Below, piece after piece: positions 22,690 to 33,298 of a stretch of 64,000 bases of DNA. Source of the stretch: an uncultured Rhizobiaceae group bacterium (GTDB lineage Bacteria; Pseudomonadota; Alphaproteobacteria; Rhizobiales; Rhizobiaceae); NCBI GenBank assembly GCA_937930845.1, contig CALHBJ010000011.1, positions 62,001-126,000 on the forward strand, read 5' to 3'. The notes beneath the pieces were generated by a model, which saw only the letters and a program-made list of their open reading frames with translations, made no database searches and was not told where the DNA came from. A program made the position numbers and the translations under genes. Numbering within the stretch: the stretch's first letter is position 1; each line of letters begins with the position of its first letter.

Positions 22690-24408
22690 TTACTTTTTAC
22701 GGTACCAGTCGGCAACGTTCCAAAGCTCGGAATCCCAGGTGTTCAAAACAACACCACCAAGGGTAACCGATGCCGCTGAAACACGACCACGATCAACCAG
22801 AGGAACGATTGTCATGCTGTCTTTGGTCAACATGTCGTTCATTTTCTTGGCCAGTTCCTGGCGCTTGGAAAGCTCAGCCGTACGGCCCAGCTCTACGGCA
22901 AGCTTGTCATAATCGGCATTGCAGTAACGGTTGATGTTTTCACCCTGCCACTGTGTTTCAGGGCGCGGAGCCTTCTCACATGTGTACTGGGTCAGATACT
23001 GCTCAGGGTCGGTGCCATCAAAGTTGTTGGCGTACATTTCCACATCCGCATAGAATTTCTGGAACGTGTCCGGGGAAGCCGGGTCGCCACCAAAGAATAC
23101 GGAACCGGAAATGTTGCGCAGCTCGGTATCAACACCGATCTTTGCCCAATCCTGCTTGATGATCGCCTGGAAATCCTGACGAACAGCGTTTGTGGAAGTC
23201 TGGTAAGTCAGCTTGAGTTTCTTACCGTCTTTCTCGCGGATGCCACCGGCACCAACTTTCCAGCCTGCATCTTCAAGCAGTGCCTTGGCGCCTTCGATGT
23301 CCTGAGTAAGGCAAGCCGTGTTGTCGGATGCCCATGCAGCAGGTGCAGGAACCAGATTACAGGTAGGACGTCCAGCCTGGCCGTAACCGACTTCCACCAG
23401 AAGCGGGCGATCGATCGCCATAGACAACGCACGACGAACACGCTCATCAGAAAGGATCGGATGTGGATGCTTGGCCGTTCCGCGCTCGCCTTCTGGCAGG
23501 CTTGGGCTTGGGTCAGTCATGTTCATTTCAATGCGCTCAACCAGCGTACCGAATGCGGAAATCGGCGTGCCTTTGCCGCCTTCAGCCATTTTCTTCAGCA
23601 CGTCAGGTGCCAGCTGCATGTTCCAGGCGTAATCGAATTCACCGGTTTCCATCACAGCGCGACCGGCTGCAGCAGCATCACCACCGCCTTTGAAGGTGAC
23701 CGATGCAAATGCGGGCTTGCCTTCTTCGCGGTAATTGTCATTGGCCTTCATCTGGATCACATCGTTGGGCTTGAAGTTCGTCACGACGAACGGGCCTGTG
23801 CCGATTGGGCCAAAGTTGGCGTCTGTGCACTCCGGTGCTTTAGCGCCCAGGCATTCCTGGAACTGAGCTTTTTGGATTACAGGGGACTGACCGCCCACAA
23901 ACGCAGCATAAGGAACCGGCTTGGGTTCTTTGAATGTCACCTTGACGGTCAACGGATCAATGGCCTCAACCGTATCAACGCCATCAAACTTGGCAGACTG
24001 GGCGCAACCGCCTTCGGGGTGCATGCAATATTCTGCAGTGAATTTCACATCTTCCGATGTGAAGTCAGTACCATCGGACCATTTGATGCCCGGCTTGATT
24101 TTCCATGTGATGGTTTTCAGATCAGCAGATACGCCACCGTTTTCAACGGTCGGAATGCTTTCCACCAGAAACGGAACAAGCACGCCGTTTTCGTCAAAGC
24201 GTGCCAGCGGCTCAACAATCATGGAAGCAGACTCAATATCTTTCGTACCACCTGAAAGATATGGATTGAGGATTGAAGGCGCTTGCCAATAGATGATTTT
24301 GACTTCGCCATCGCGACCGCGTGGCCCTTCGTGGCCATCCGCCAGCGCGCCTGTCAGCGCAACCGCTGATGCGGCAGACGCTAACAATAGTGTCTTGAGG
24401 TGTTTCAT
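22690..24408 (-). CDS. peptide-type ABC transporter substrate-binding protein (family 5)
   Basis: Signal peptide MKHLKTLLLASAASAVALTGALA; ITWKIKPGIKWSDGTDFTSEDVKFT; DERVRRALSMAIDRPLLVEVGYGQAGRPTCNLVP. Confidence 0.92.
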   Translation of the reverse strand: MKHLKTLLLASAASAVALTGALADGHEGPRGRDGEVKIIYWQAPSILNPYLSGGTKDIESASMIVEPLARFDENGVLVPFLVESIPTVENGGVSADLKTITWKIKPGIKWSDGTDFTSEDVKFTAEYCMHPEGGCAQSAKFDGVDTVEAIDPLTVKVTFKEPKPVPYAAFVGGQSPVIQKAQFQECLGAKAPECTDANFGPIGTGPFVVTNFKPNDVIQMKANDNYREEGKPAFASVTFKGGGDAAAAGRAVMETGEFDYAWNMQLAPDVLKKMAEGGKGTPISAFGTLVERIEMNMTDPSPSLPEGERGTAKHPHPILSDERVRRALSMAIDRPLLVEVGYGQAGRPTCNLVPAPAAWASDNTACLTQDIEGAKALLEDAGWKVGAGGIREKDGKKLKLTYQTSTNAVRQDFQAIIKQDWAKIGVDTELRNISGSVFFGGDPASPDTFQKFYADVEMYANNFDGTDPEQYLTQYTCEKAPRPETQWQGENINRYCNADYDKLAVELGRTAELSKRQELAKKMNDMLTKDSMTIVPLVDRGRVSAASVTLGGVVLNTWDSELWNVADWYRKK

Positions 24409-24537
24409 ATGAGAACTCCCGTTTGTGTTGCGGCCAACCAGGTTGACCATTTCCCAAAATTCTTGACAGCCGTGTTGTAGCGGCCATCTGTTTTTGCCAT
24501 CCGGTCTTTTGACATACCGGCTGGGCTATCGCGTTCG

Positions 24538-25572
24538 CTATTCCACCAAATGGCAGGCAACGAACTGATCTGGATTAAGTTCACGCCAAACAGGCGGAAC
24601 GGTAAAGCACTTTTTCACCGCCACCGGGCAGCGCGTGCAGAAAACACAGCCTTCTGGTGGGTTGGACGGATTGGGCACATCGCCGGTCAGGATAACCCGC
24701 TCGCGGCTGGCCTCGATTTCAGGATTGGCCACCGGAACCGCTGAAAGCAGTGCTTGTGTGTAGGGATGTTTGGGATCGTCGAACAGTTTCTCCACAGTCG
24801 ACAATTCAACAATCTTGCCCAGATACATCACAGCCACCCGGTCTGCGATGTGGCGCACCATGGAAAGATCATGACTGATAAATAGATAAGTCAGCCCACG
24901 TTCACGCTGCAAATCTTCAAGCAGGTTCACCACCTGCGCCTGAATAGAAACATCAAGGGCAGCAATGGGTTCATCGCAAACGATAAAATCCGGGTCCAAC
25001 GCAAGTGCCCGTGCGATACCAATGCGTTGGCGTTGGCCGCCGGAAAATTCGTGTGGATATCGATTCACATAATCCGCGTTCAGCCCAACGGCTTCCAGCA
25101 GTTCCATAACCTTTTCCCGGCGCTGCTGGCCACTCAAAGAAGTATGCTCAACCAGCGGTTCAGCAATGATGGATCCCACCGTCATGCGCGGATTAAGACA
25201 TGCCTGCGGGTCTTGAAATATCATTTGCATGCGTGGCCGGGTCGCGCGCATTTCTTCCGCCGACAGGGCGGCAATGTCCCGGTCTTCAAATATGACCTCG
25301 CCCGCTGTTGGATCATACAATCGCAAAACAGCACGCCCGGTGGTGGATTTCCCACAACCGGATTCCCCAACCAGACCCAGCGTTTCGCCCTGCTTGATCT
25401 CAAACGACACGCCGTTGACGGCTTTGACTTCGCCCACCCGTTTGCGAAACAGGCCCTTGTGAATCGGAAAATGAATTTTCAGATCCGACACTTTCAAAAT
25501 GGTCGCGGCCTTGGATTTTTCGCCAGCAGGGGCGCGGGAACCATCTTCCTTGTTTATGACTTCAGCGCTCAT
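24538..25572 (-). CDS. peptide-type ABC transporter ATP-binding protein (DppF-like)
   Basis: Walker [44 protein letters not shown]-terminal oligopeptide domain CVFCTRCP. Confidence 0.93.
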   Translation of the reverse strand: MSAEVINKEDGSRAPAGEKSKAATILKVSDLKIHFPIHKGLFRKRVGEVKAVNGVSFEIKQGETLGLVGESGCGKSTTGRAVLRLYDPTAGEVIFEDRDIAALSAEEMRATRPRMQMIFQDPQACLNPRMTVGSIIAEPLVEHTSLSGQQRREKVMELLEAVGLNADYVNRYPHEFSGGQRQRIGIARALALDPDFIVCDEPIAALDVSIQAQVVNLLEDLQRERGLTYLFISHDLSMVRHIADRVAVMYLGKIVELSTVEKLFDDPKHPYTQALLSAVPVANPEIEASRERVILTGDVPNPSNPPEGCVFCTRCPVAVKKCFTVPPVWRELNPDQFVACHLVE

Positions 25573-26606
25573 GCGGTGCCACCTTCACTTTCCAGCCAGC
25601 AGGCGGAAGAATGTTGCCCATGAATGTCGAACAATGGGGGGTTGGCCGCCCAGCACTTGGGCCCAACATGTTCGCAGCGTGGTGCAAAGGAACACGCCGC
25701 CGGAGGTGCATTGAGATTTGGTGCCTGCCCTGGAATACTCACCAACCTGCCGGTTCGGCCACCTTCCTGGGTTGGCAGTGTGCGCAATAATGCCTGCGTA
25801 TAAGGATGGCGCGGATCGCTGTAGATGCTGGCCACATCCGAATATTCAACAATCTGCCCACCATACATCACCGCCACTTTGTCGGCGATGCCAGCAACCA
25901 CACCCAAATCATGGGTAATCCAGACAATCGCCATTCCAAGCTTCTGGCGCAGTCCTTTGACGAGTTCGATGATCTGCGCCTGAACCGTCACGTCCAGCGC
26001 CGTGGTCGGCTCATCGGCAATCAGCACTTTCGGGTCGCACGCCAGCGCAATGGCAATCATCACCCGCTGGCGCATACCGCCGGAAAACTGGTGTGGAAAA
26101 TCCCGCAACCGCTGACGTGCGGAAGGAATTCCCACCAATTCAAGCAATTCAACAGCGCGGTCAGCCGCCTGTTTCTTGTTCATGCCCATATGAATGCGCA
26201 GGGGTTCCATGATCTGGAAACCGATATTGAACACCGGATTGAGCGAAGTCATGGGATCTTGAAAAATGAATCCGATATCGCCGCCGCGCAATTGGCGCAG
26301 CTCAGCATCACTCAACTGTAGCAAATCGCGCCCGCCAAAATGCACTGAACCCTCGACAATTTCAGCCGGGGGCATGGGCAGCAATTTAAGCAGCGACATC
26401 ATTGAGACGCTTTTGCCCGAACCGGATTCACCAACAACGCCCAACAACTCACCGGGAGCGAGCGTGAAACTGATCCCGTTCACCGCGTGAACGAGGCCAT
26501 CCTGTGTGTGAAATACGGTGCGCAAATCCTGCACGGACAATACGCTGTCACCTTTTTGAACCACAGGCACTTCTTCTGTTGAATTACGCAATACGCCGCC
26601 ACTCAT
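25569..26606 (-). CDS. peptide-type ABC transporter ATP-binding protein (DppD-like)
   Basis: [62 protein letters not shown]. Confidence 0.93.
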   Translation of the reverse strand: MSGGVLRNSTEEVPVVQKGDSVLSVQDLRTVFHTQDGLVHAVNGISFTLAPGELLGVVGESGSGKSVSMMSLLKLLPMPPAEIVEGSVHFGGRDLLQLSDAELRQLRGGDIGFIFQDPMTSLNPVFNIGFQIMEPLRIHMGMNKKQAADRAVELLELVGIPSARQRLRDFPHQFSGGMRQRVMIAIALACDPKVLIADEPTTALDVTVQAQIIELVKGLRQKLGMAIVWITHDLGVVAGIADKVAVMYGGQIVEYSDVASIYSDPRHPYTQALLRTLPTQEGGRTGRLVSIPGQAPNLNAPPAACSFAPRCEHVGPKCWAANPPLFDIHGQHSSACWLESEGGTA

Positions 26607-26793
26607 GCCCAAAGCCTAGCGCCTTGCGCCAAGGGTGCAAGCGTATTTTTTCCAAATGATCAATTTTTGCCATTAATTCGACTTCTCCGCTCACACCCTT
26701 GGAAAATTGCAGCATATAATAGGCAAAATGCTTGATTTGTGGGCACTTTTGGTGAGCTATCATCAATCGATAGCCAAGATTTGGGAGCAATCC

Positions 26794-27780
26794 ATGTCCA
26801 GCGACTTTTTCCAACCGGTATCGGGATTCGATTTACCCAGATTCGCCGGTGTCCCAAGCTTCATGCGATTGCCCACACTAACCTCTGCGCACGAACGTTA
26901 TGACGAAGTCGAAATCGGCCTGATTGGCATTCCCTGGGATGGCGGGACAACCAATCGCCCCGGCGCGCGCCACGGCCCAAGGCAATTGCGTGATTTGTCG
27001 ACAATGATCCGCGCTGTCCATCCGGTGTCGCATATCAACCCGTTTAAGCTGTGCAATTGCGCCGATCTGGGCGATGTGCCGCCCAACCCGGCAGACCTGA
27101 TGGAAACGCTCAACCGCACCAGCGCCCATTATGAGCAATTGCGGAAGGCTGGCATTGTGCCGCTCACCGCCGGTGGCGACCACCTCATATCCTTGCCCGT
27201 CTTGCGCGGCCTCAATACGGGTTCACCGGTTGGCATGATCCATTTCGACGCCCATACGGACCTTTTCAACGAATATTTCGGCGGCACCCGCTACACCCAT
27301 GGAACCCCTTTCAGGCGCGCCATAGAAGAAGGTCTGCTGGATCCCAAGCGGGTGGTGCAGATCGGCGTTCGTGGCACCATGTATGATGGCGAGGACATTG
27401 AATTTGGCCGCGCCAACGGGGTCACGATCATCATGATCGAAGAATTGATGGATCGCGGGTTTGCCGATGTCATGGCCCAGGCTCGTGACATTGTTGGTCA
27501 GGCGGATACCTATGTCAGTTTCGATATTGATTTTATCGACCCCGCATTTGCACCGGGAACCGGAACGCCTGAAATCGGCGGGCCCAACACCCATACCGCC
27601 CAGCGCATGGTGCGTGAATTGCGCGGGCTCAATCTGATCGGCGCTGATTTGGTGGAAGTCTCGCCACCTTTTGATGCCAGCGGCAACACCGCCTGGGTTG
27701 GCGCATCGATCATGTTTGAACTGCTGTGTGTTCTGGCCGAAAGCGTATCAATGCGAAACAACCCAGGTTCTGCCGCGTAA
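26794..27780 (+). CDS. speB: agmatinase/ureohydrolase family protein
   Basis: GGDHLISLPVLRG, MIHFDAHTDLFNEYFG, SFDIDFIDPAFAPGTGTPEIGG: Mn-binding arginase-family motifs. Start at 26794 (MSSDFFQPVSGF). Substrate not certain. Confidence 0.87.
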   Translation: MSSDFFQPVSGFDLPRFAGVPSFMRLPTLTSAHERYDEVEIGLIGIPWDGGTTNRPGARHGPRQLRDLSTMIRAVHPVSHINPFKLCNCADLGDVPPNPADLMETLNRTSAHYEQLRKAGIVPLTAGGDHLISLPVLRGLNTGSPVGMIHFDAHTDLFNEYFGGTRYTHGTPFRRAIEEGLLDPKRVVQIGVRGTMYDGEDIEFGRANGVTIIMIEELMDRGFADVMAQARDIVGQADTYVSFDIDFIDPAFAPGTGTPEIGGPNTHTAQRMVRELRGLNLIGADLVEVSPPFDASGNTAWVGASIMFELLCVLAESVSMRNNPGSAA

Positions 27781-27943
27781 ATGCCGCATTTTGCGCCTTA
27801 ATCGCCCATGGTCCGATAATGGACACGGCCTGAGCGGCAGTTAACGGGTCTTTAACCACCTTTCTTGAGCCGCCCTTAACGGGATTTGGTTATCAAATCC
27901 TCACCACAACCAGTTCAATTTTATTCGCACGCGGAGCAGTTCT

Positions 27944-28462
27944 ATGCACCTCTCACTTTCAACCACGCCAGTGTCGAAGTTGGCCATTGCGCTTCCGATG
28001 GTGGCCCTCATGGTGATCACCGGGTGCGCCAAAAAGCAGCCCCTTCCAAACAACGCAGCCCAGCTAGGCTTAAACAGCGCCGGTTCGGCCACACCCGGCT
28101 CAACCCAGGATTTCACAGTCAATGTGGGCGACCGGGTATTCTTCACAACGGATTCCACGTCCCTGTCTGCTGAAGCCCGTCAGACACTCGACAAACAGGC
28201 CACATGGCTTGCCCGTTACAATTCCTACAGCATTACCATCGAAGGCCACGCCGATGAGCGCGGTACGCGCGAATACAACCTGGCTTTGGGGGCCCGCCGC
28301 GCCGCCGCCACTCGCAATTATCTGGCCAGTCGGGGCGTGACAGCTTCACGGATCAAGACGATTTCCTTCGGCAAGGAACGCCCCGTAGCCGTTTGTGACA
28401 ACATTTCATGCTGGTCTCAAAACCGCCGCGCCGTTACTGTCCTGAACGGTGGCAGCAGCTAA
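27944..28462 (+). CDS. pal: peptidoglycan-associated lipoprotein Pal
   Basis: Lipobox VITGCAKK; OmpA-like ITIEGHADERGTREYNLALGARRAAATRNYLASRGV. Confidence 0.93.
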   Translation: MHLSLSTTPVSKLAIALPMVALMVITGCAKKQPLPNNAAQLGLNSAGSATPGSTQDFTVNVGDRVFFTTDSTSLSAEARQTLDKQATWLARYNSYSITIEGHADERGTREYNLALGARRAAATRNYLASRGVTASRIKTISFGKERPVAVCDNISCWSQNRRAVTVLNGGSS

Positions 28463-28488
28463 ACAACGCAGCAGCGTTGCAAAGTTTC

Positions 28489-28530
28489 ACGGCGCCCTGC
28501 ACTTGAATTGCAGGGCGCCGTTTTATTTTA
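28489..28530 (+). terminator. rho-independent terminator after pal
   Basis: ACGGCGCCCTGCA-CTTGAAT-TGCAGGGCGCCGT followed by TTTATTTTA; 13-bp perfect stem. Confidence 0.88.
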
Positions 28531-28656
28531 TAAAGGCGTCACCAAAATTTAGCCCACTTCTGGCCGAAGATCGGCACATGAAGATCGGACTTCTGGTCGC
28601 GCATTTTTTAAATAGTACAAGCTGTCTATTTTTTCAGCTTCGAAGAGGGGAAACTC

Positions 28657-29664
28657 ATGGTTCGAACTTTCAAATTTCTCATTCCCGCAGCATTTGCGCT
28701 TTGCATTGCTGCCCTGCCCGCACAGGCCAACCGCCTGTCGCCCCCCGCCGACATTCCATCGGCTGGCCCGTCATTCCAAAATGTTCAGTCGAGCGGCAGC
28801 GATTTTCGCGTCATCGAACTGGAGGAACAAATTCGACAGCTCAACGGGCGCGTTGAGGAACTCAATTTCCTGCTCCTGCAATTGCAGGAGAAAATGCGCA
28901 AACTTGAAGAAGACAATGAACTGCGCTTCCAGGAACTGGAGGAAAGCCGCTCCGGTGATGCAGACGGCGAAAAGTCCAATGATCTGGCAGCAACAGACAA
29001 TGCGGATGATGGAGACTCACGCCTGGGAAAGCCTGAACCGTCCGAAGACAATACGACTTCGGACGGAAAAGATAACCGGGATGAAACCATCGCATCTACC
29101 ACCAACCAGGACAGTCAGCCACAATCCAAACCCGGCACACTTCCCCGCGCGCTAGGCACATTGACCTTTGACCGCTCGGGCAATGTGGTGGACACCAAGC
29201 CGGAAGGCCCGCTTACACTCAACGCACCCAAGGGCTTGTTTGACGATGCAACACCTGGGGTTGAAGCGGCTGAATTTGGCGCAACCCCCAAAGAGGTTTT
29301 TGCAGCCGCCAAAAAGGCAATGAAAGAGCGCAATTATCTGCGCAGCGAACAGGCATTTGCCGCACTCGCCACAGCCTGGCCAAAAGACCCGCTGGTGGGC
29401 GAAGCCAAATATTATCAGGGTGAAAGCCAGTTTTGGCAGAAGAAATATTATCAGTCCGCCAACACCCATCTGGAAGCCCATCGCCAGTTCCCGGAAGCCG
29501 GCACGGCGGCCGACAATCTATTGGGTCTGGGGCTTGCTCTGGCGGGCTTGAACCAACGGGAAGTCGCCTGCGCCACCTATGCTGAAGTCCTGCAACAATA
29601 TCCCGATGCCGCCAAACGCCTGGGCGAACGCATCAAGGACGAACAAGCCGGTGCCCGCTGTTAA
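28657..29664 (+). CDS. cpoB: Tol-Pal system protein YbgF/CpoB
   Basis: N-terminal coiled coil (IELEEQIRQLNGRVEELNFLLLQLQEKMRKLEEDNELRFQELEE) and C-terminal TPR repeats (YYQGESQFWQKKYYQSANTHLEAHRQFPEAGTAADNLLGLGLALAGL). Confidence 0.88.
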   Translation: MVRTFKFLIPAAFALCIAALPAQANRLSPPADIPSAGPSFQNVQSSGSDFRVIELEEQIRQLNGRVEELNFLLLQLQEKMRKLEEDNELRFQELEESRSGDADGEKSNDLAATDNADDGDSRLGKPEPSEDNTTSDGKDNRDETIASTTNQDSQPQSKPGTLPRALGTLTFDRSGNVVDTKPEGPLTLNAPKGLFDDATPGVEAAEFGATPKEVFAAAKKAMKERNYLRSEQAFAALATAWPKDPLVGEAKYYQGESQFWQKKYYQSANTHLEAHRQFPEAGTAADNLLGLGLALAGLNQREVACATYAEVLQQYPDAAKRLGERIKDEQAGARC

Positions 29665-30746
29665 TGCATGAGACTGGAAAGCCTTACGGAAAAATTTTGC
29701 TGGCGGTATCCGGAGGCAGCGATTCTCTGGCGCTGCTTCATATGGCTGATCAGCTTTTTCCCAAGACTGAATTCGCCGTTGCAACAGTTGACCATGGCCT
29801 GCGCAAAGAGGCTGCTGACGAAGCTGCTCATGTTGCCCAACACGCTGCACAACTAAACTATCCCCATCGCACATTGAAATGGGCGCCAACTGATAAGGTG
29901 TCTTCAAGTGACGCACGAAACGCCCGTTACGAATTGCTCATCAAGGAAGCACGGCGGGTCGGTGCCAACGCCATTGCACTGGGGCATACAATGGAAGATC
30001 AGGCAGAAACCATCATGATGCGGGCACGGCGCACCACTGCTGACAGCGACACAAGGGGATTGTCCGGCATAAGCGCAATTTCAAGCTATGACGAAATCGC
30101 TCTGCTGCGTCCCCTGCTCAACCATAGACGGCATCAGCTCCGCGATTGGTTGACCCATCGGCATCACAGGTGGGTCGACGATCCCTCCAACAGCAATCCG
30201 GCATCGGAGCGTGTGCGCACACGATCCCTCTTGTCTGCCGGTGAACACCTGCCAGCTGTGGAAGATCTGGCCCGCTTTGCCACACTTGGGCAATGCCACC
30301 GAAAGTGGCTGGCAGGTCACGCCGCCGAACTCATTGCCAATCACACCACACGCACAGCCCAGGGAATCCGTTTTGAACCCGCGCCAGAAACGCCAGTCAT
30401 TTTAATTGCCGAAACATTGACGCTGCTGATTTGGACCGTTGGAGGCCAGGCCTATCGCGTGCCTAAATCAAAACTAACGGCCATCGCAACCGCATTAAGC
30501 AATGGCAAAACAACCCGCTTCGCCATTGGCAAATGTCTGATCTCAATAAAACGCGGGAGCGCCCTGTTGCAACCGGAGCAGCGCCTGCCAGCGGCGGCAA
30601 GATTGCCGGTCAAAGCCGATTGCATCTCCTGTGGTGGGGCAATGAAACGCTTTCGCCCGGACTGTGATGACTCGGTCCATGCCGCAATTTGTGCGCTCCT
30701 TGATGCGCCGGTTAAACATGACACAAACCTTATCAAGGGGAATTGA
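29664..30746 (+). CDS. tilS: tRNA(Ile)-lysidine synthetase
   Basis: PP-loop ILLAVSGGSDSLALLHMAD; DHGLRKEAADEA; ALGHTMEDQAETIMMRARR. Confidence 0.93.
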   Translation: MHETGKPYGKILLAVSGGSDSLALLHMADQLFPKTEFAVATVDHGLRKEAADEAAHVAQHAAQLNYPHRTLKWAPTDKVSSSDARNARYELLIKEARRVGANAIALGHTMEDQAETIMMRARRTTADSDTRGLSGISAISSYDEIALLRPLLNHRRHQLRDWLTHRHHRWVDDPSNSNPASERVRTRSLLSAGEHLPAVEDLARFATLGQCHRKWLAGHAAELIANHTTRTAQGIRFEPAPETPVILIAETLTLLIWTVGGQAYRVPKSKLTAIATALSNGKTTRFAIGKCLISIKRGSALLQPEQRLPAAARLPVKADCISCGGAMKRFRPDCDDSVHAAICALLDAPVKHDTNLIKGN

Positions 30747-30869
30747 CGCAGATTGCCTTGTGCACCTTGGCATTGTGGTCAATGACACCTATCTTGCAGA
30801 CAACGGGTCGGCCTGTCCGACTGAATGATATTTCGATGACGAGCTTAAGTTGCATCCCGCTCGCATCCC

Positions 30870-32822
30870 TTGGGAAACAAGCTGATGAACTCTAATTTCC
30901 GTAATTTCGCACTTTGGGGTCTGATCGCGCTTCTGCTGATCGCGCTGTTCCAGATGTTCCAGGCTCCTGCCAATCAGGCGGCAACGGATGAGATTGCGTA
31001 TTCGAGTTTCCTCGATGCGGTGGACAATAACCGAGTGCGCGAAGTGACGATCCAGGGCGATCGCATTTCCGGTTCCTACACCGATTCCAGCAGCCGCTTT
31101 AAGACCTTCGCGCCGTTTGATCCTGAACTGGTCAAGCGCCTCGAAGCGCAAAAAATCGAAATTAACGTCAAACCAGTGACCGATGGCCGTAACACATTTA
31201 CCGGCATGCTCATCAATTGGTTGCCGCTTCTGCTGCTGATTGGCGTGTGGATTTTCATCATGCGCCAGATGCAGTCTGGCCAGGGCAAAGCCATGGGTTT
31301 TGGCAAGTCCAAAGCCAAATTGCTGACCGAAACCCAGGGCCGGGTCACCTTTGACGATGTGGCCGGTGTGGACGAAGCCAAAGAAGATCTTATTGAAATC
31401 GTAGAATTTTTGCGCGACCCGCAAAAATTTCAGCGATTGGGTGGCAAAATGCCCCACGGTGTGTTGCTGGTTGGCCCTCCCGGCACCGGTAAAACCCTGA
31501 CCGCGCGCGCCGTTGCCGGTGAAGCAGCGGTTCCCTTTTTCACCATATCCGGTTCGGATTTCGTTGAAATGTTTGTCGGCGTTGGCGCCAGCCGTGTGCG
31601 CGACATGTTTGAACAGGCCAAGAAAAACGCCCCCTGCATCGTGTTCATCGATGAGATCGACGCCGTTGGTCGCCACCGTGGTGCCGGTCTTGGCGGCGGT
31701 AATGACGAGCGCGAGCAGACCCTCAACCAATTGTTGGTGGAGATGGACGGCTTCGAAACCAATGAAGGCATTATCCTGATCGCGGCAACAAACCGCCCCG
31801 ATGTTCTTGATCCTGCCTTGTTGCGCCCGGGCCGCTTTGACCGTCAGGTTGTGGTGTCCAACCCGGACATCATGGGCCGCGAAGCCATTTTGAAAGTCCA
31901 CGTGAAGAACGTGCCATTGGCACCAAATGTTGACCTGAAGGTCGTCGCGCGCGGCACGCCCGGATTTTCCGGGGCTGATTTGATGAACCTCGTCAACGAG
32001 GCTGCCCTATTGGCCGCCAGACGCGAAAAACGTCTGGTGACAGCCCAGGAATTTGATGACGCAAAAGACAAGGTCATGATGGGCGCAGAACGTCGTTCCA
32101 TGGTCATGTCCGAAGAAGAAAAGCGCAACACAGCCTACCATGAAGCCGGTCACGCCCTGGTGGCGATCTCCGTGCCTTCCTCCCATCCGGTGCACAAAGC
32201 CACAATCATTCCGCGTGGACGTGCCCTTGGCATGGTCATGCAATTGCCGGAGCGCGATCAAATTTCCATGTCCTACGAAGAGATGACATCGCGTCTGGCT
32301 GTGATGATGGCAGGCCGCGTGGCGGAAGAACTCATCTTCGGCAAGAAGAACGTCACTTCCGGTGCCCAGTCCGACATCGAACAGGCCACACGTCTGGCCC
32401 GTGCGATGGTGACCCAGTGGGGTTATTCCGACAAGCTGGGCAAAGTCTCCTACGGTGAAAATCAGCAGGAAGTGTTCCTTGGCCATTCGGTCGCCCAGAC
32501 CAAAAATATTTCAGAAGAAACTGCGCAAATTATCGATGAAGAAGTGCGCAGGCTTGTTGACGAAGGATTTGCCTGGGCCAAAAAGATATTGACCAAGCGC
32601 AAAAAACACCTCGAAGTTCTGGCCCAGGGCCTGTTGGAATATGAGACCCTGACAGGCAAGGAAATCGACGAGCTGATTGACGGCAAGCCGCCTTCCCGCG
32701 ACATGGGCGACGACACGCCGCCTTCACGTGGCAGCACCGTGCCCAAATCCGGCACGAAAGCTTCCAAGGGCCGCAAGGGCGATTCTCCTGATTCCGGTGG
32801 AATGGAACCGCAGCCCACCTGA
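30870..32822 (+). CDS. ftsH: ATP-dependent zinc metalloprotease FtsH
   Basis: AAA motif [21 protein letters not shown] region, zinc site HEAGHALV. Confidence 0.98.
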   Translation: MGNKLMNSNFRNFALWGLIALLLIALFQMFQAPANQAATDEIAYSSFLDAVDNNRVREVTIQGDRISGSYTDSSSRFKTFAPFDPELVKRLEAQKIEINVKPVTDGRNTFTGMLINWLPLLLLIGVWIFIMRQMQSGQGKAMGFGKSKAKLLTETQGRVTFDDVAGVDEAKEDLIEIVEFLRDPQKFQRLGGKMPHGVLLVGPPGTGKTLTARAVAGEAAVPFFTISGSDFVEMFVGVGASRVRDMFEQAKKNAPCIVFIDEIDAVGRHRGAGLGGGNDEREQTLNQLLVEMDGFETNEGIILIAATNRPDVLDPALLRPGRFDRQVVVSNPDIMGREAILKVHVKNVPLAPNVDLKVVARGTPGFSGADLMNLVNEAALLAARREKRLVTAQEFDDAKDKVMMGAERRSMVMSEEEKRNTAYHEAGHALVAISVPSSHPVHKATIIPRGRALGMVMQLPERDQISMSYEEMTSRLAVMMAGRVAEELIFGKKNVTSGAQSDIEQATRLARAMVTQWGYSDKLGKVSYGENQQEVFLGHSVAQTKNISEETAQIIDEEVRRLVDEGFAWAKKILTKRKKHLEVLAQGLLEYETLTGKEIDELIDGKPPSRDMGDDTPPSRGSTVPKSGTKASKGRKGDSPDSGGMEPQPT

Positions 32823-33035
32823 TACGAGAAACCTAATTGATCTCTTATGGCGGGCGCGCCGGTTGTCTATTGTTGACAAACGGTGCCCCGCCTCTCTCAA
32901 TTCATTAACCATGTGTCGCAATTCACCCCTGAAACCGGGGCGAATTTGCTATGCTTACCGGGTGGTAAACCATCTGAATTTACTTTGGTTCCCACGGTCA
33001 CGGCAGAAATCGGAATTCGTGATTTTTGCGATTAT

Positions 33036-33051
33036 GTGAATTATGATTCAC
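33036..33051. promoter_or_regulatory. palindrome in the ftsH-glmM gap
   Basis: GTGAAT-TATG-ATTCAC perfect 6-bp arms in an AT-rich promoter-like stretch. Confidence 0.4.
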
Positions 33052-33298
33052 GCTGTCATATATTGTCACTGCACAGGTTAATTGAGCCTGATAAGGTTGG
33101 CGATGGGCTTTTGAGGACCAGCGGACTTGACCATTTGGCAAGTTAGGTTGGAAGACGGACAGCAAATTGATACGAAGCGCGGTGTTTGAGGCAGGCAACC
33201 GCGCGCCAAGGCGGGCAAATTTATGATGGATTGCGCTTTTCTGCGCAAATTCGGGAATTTCCCCGGTTCCATCAAACATTTTGTGGTGTGGAGCGACG

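Noticed and set aside
23461-24255. 264-aa ORF on + strand
   Set aside because: Antisense to the peptide SBP gene; shadow ORF.
30789-31901. 370-aa ORF on - strand
   Set aside because: Antisense to ftsH; no domain motifs.
32883-33146. 87-aa ORF in the ftsH-glmM gap
   Set aside because: No signal peptide, motif or clear RBS; gap better viewed as regulatory.
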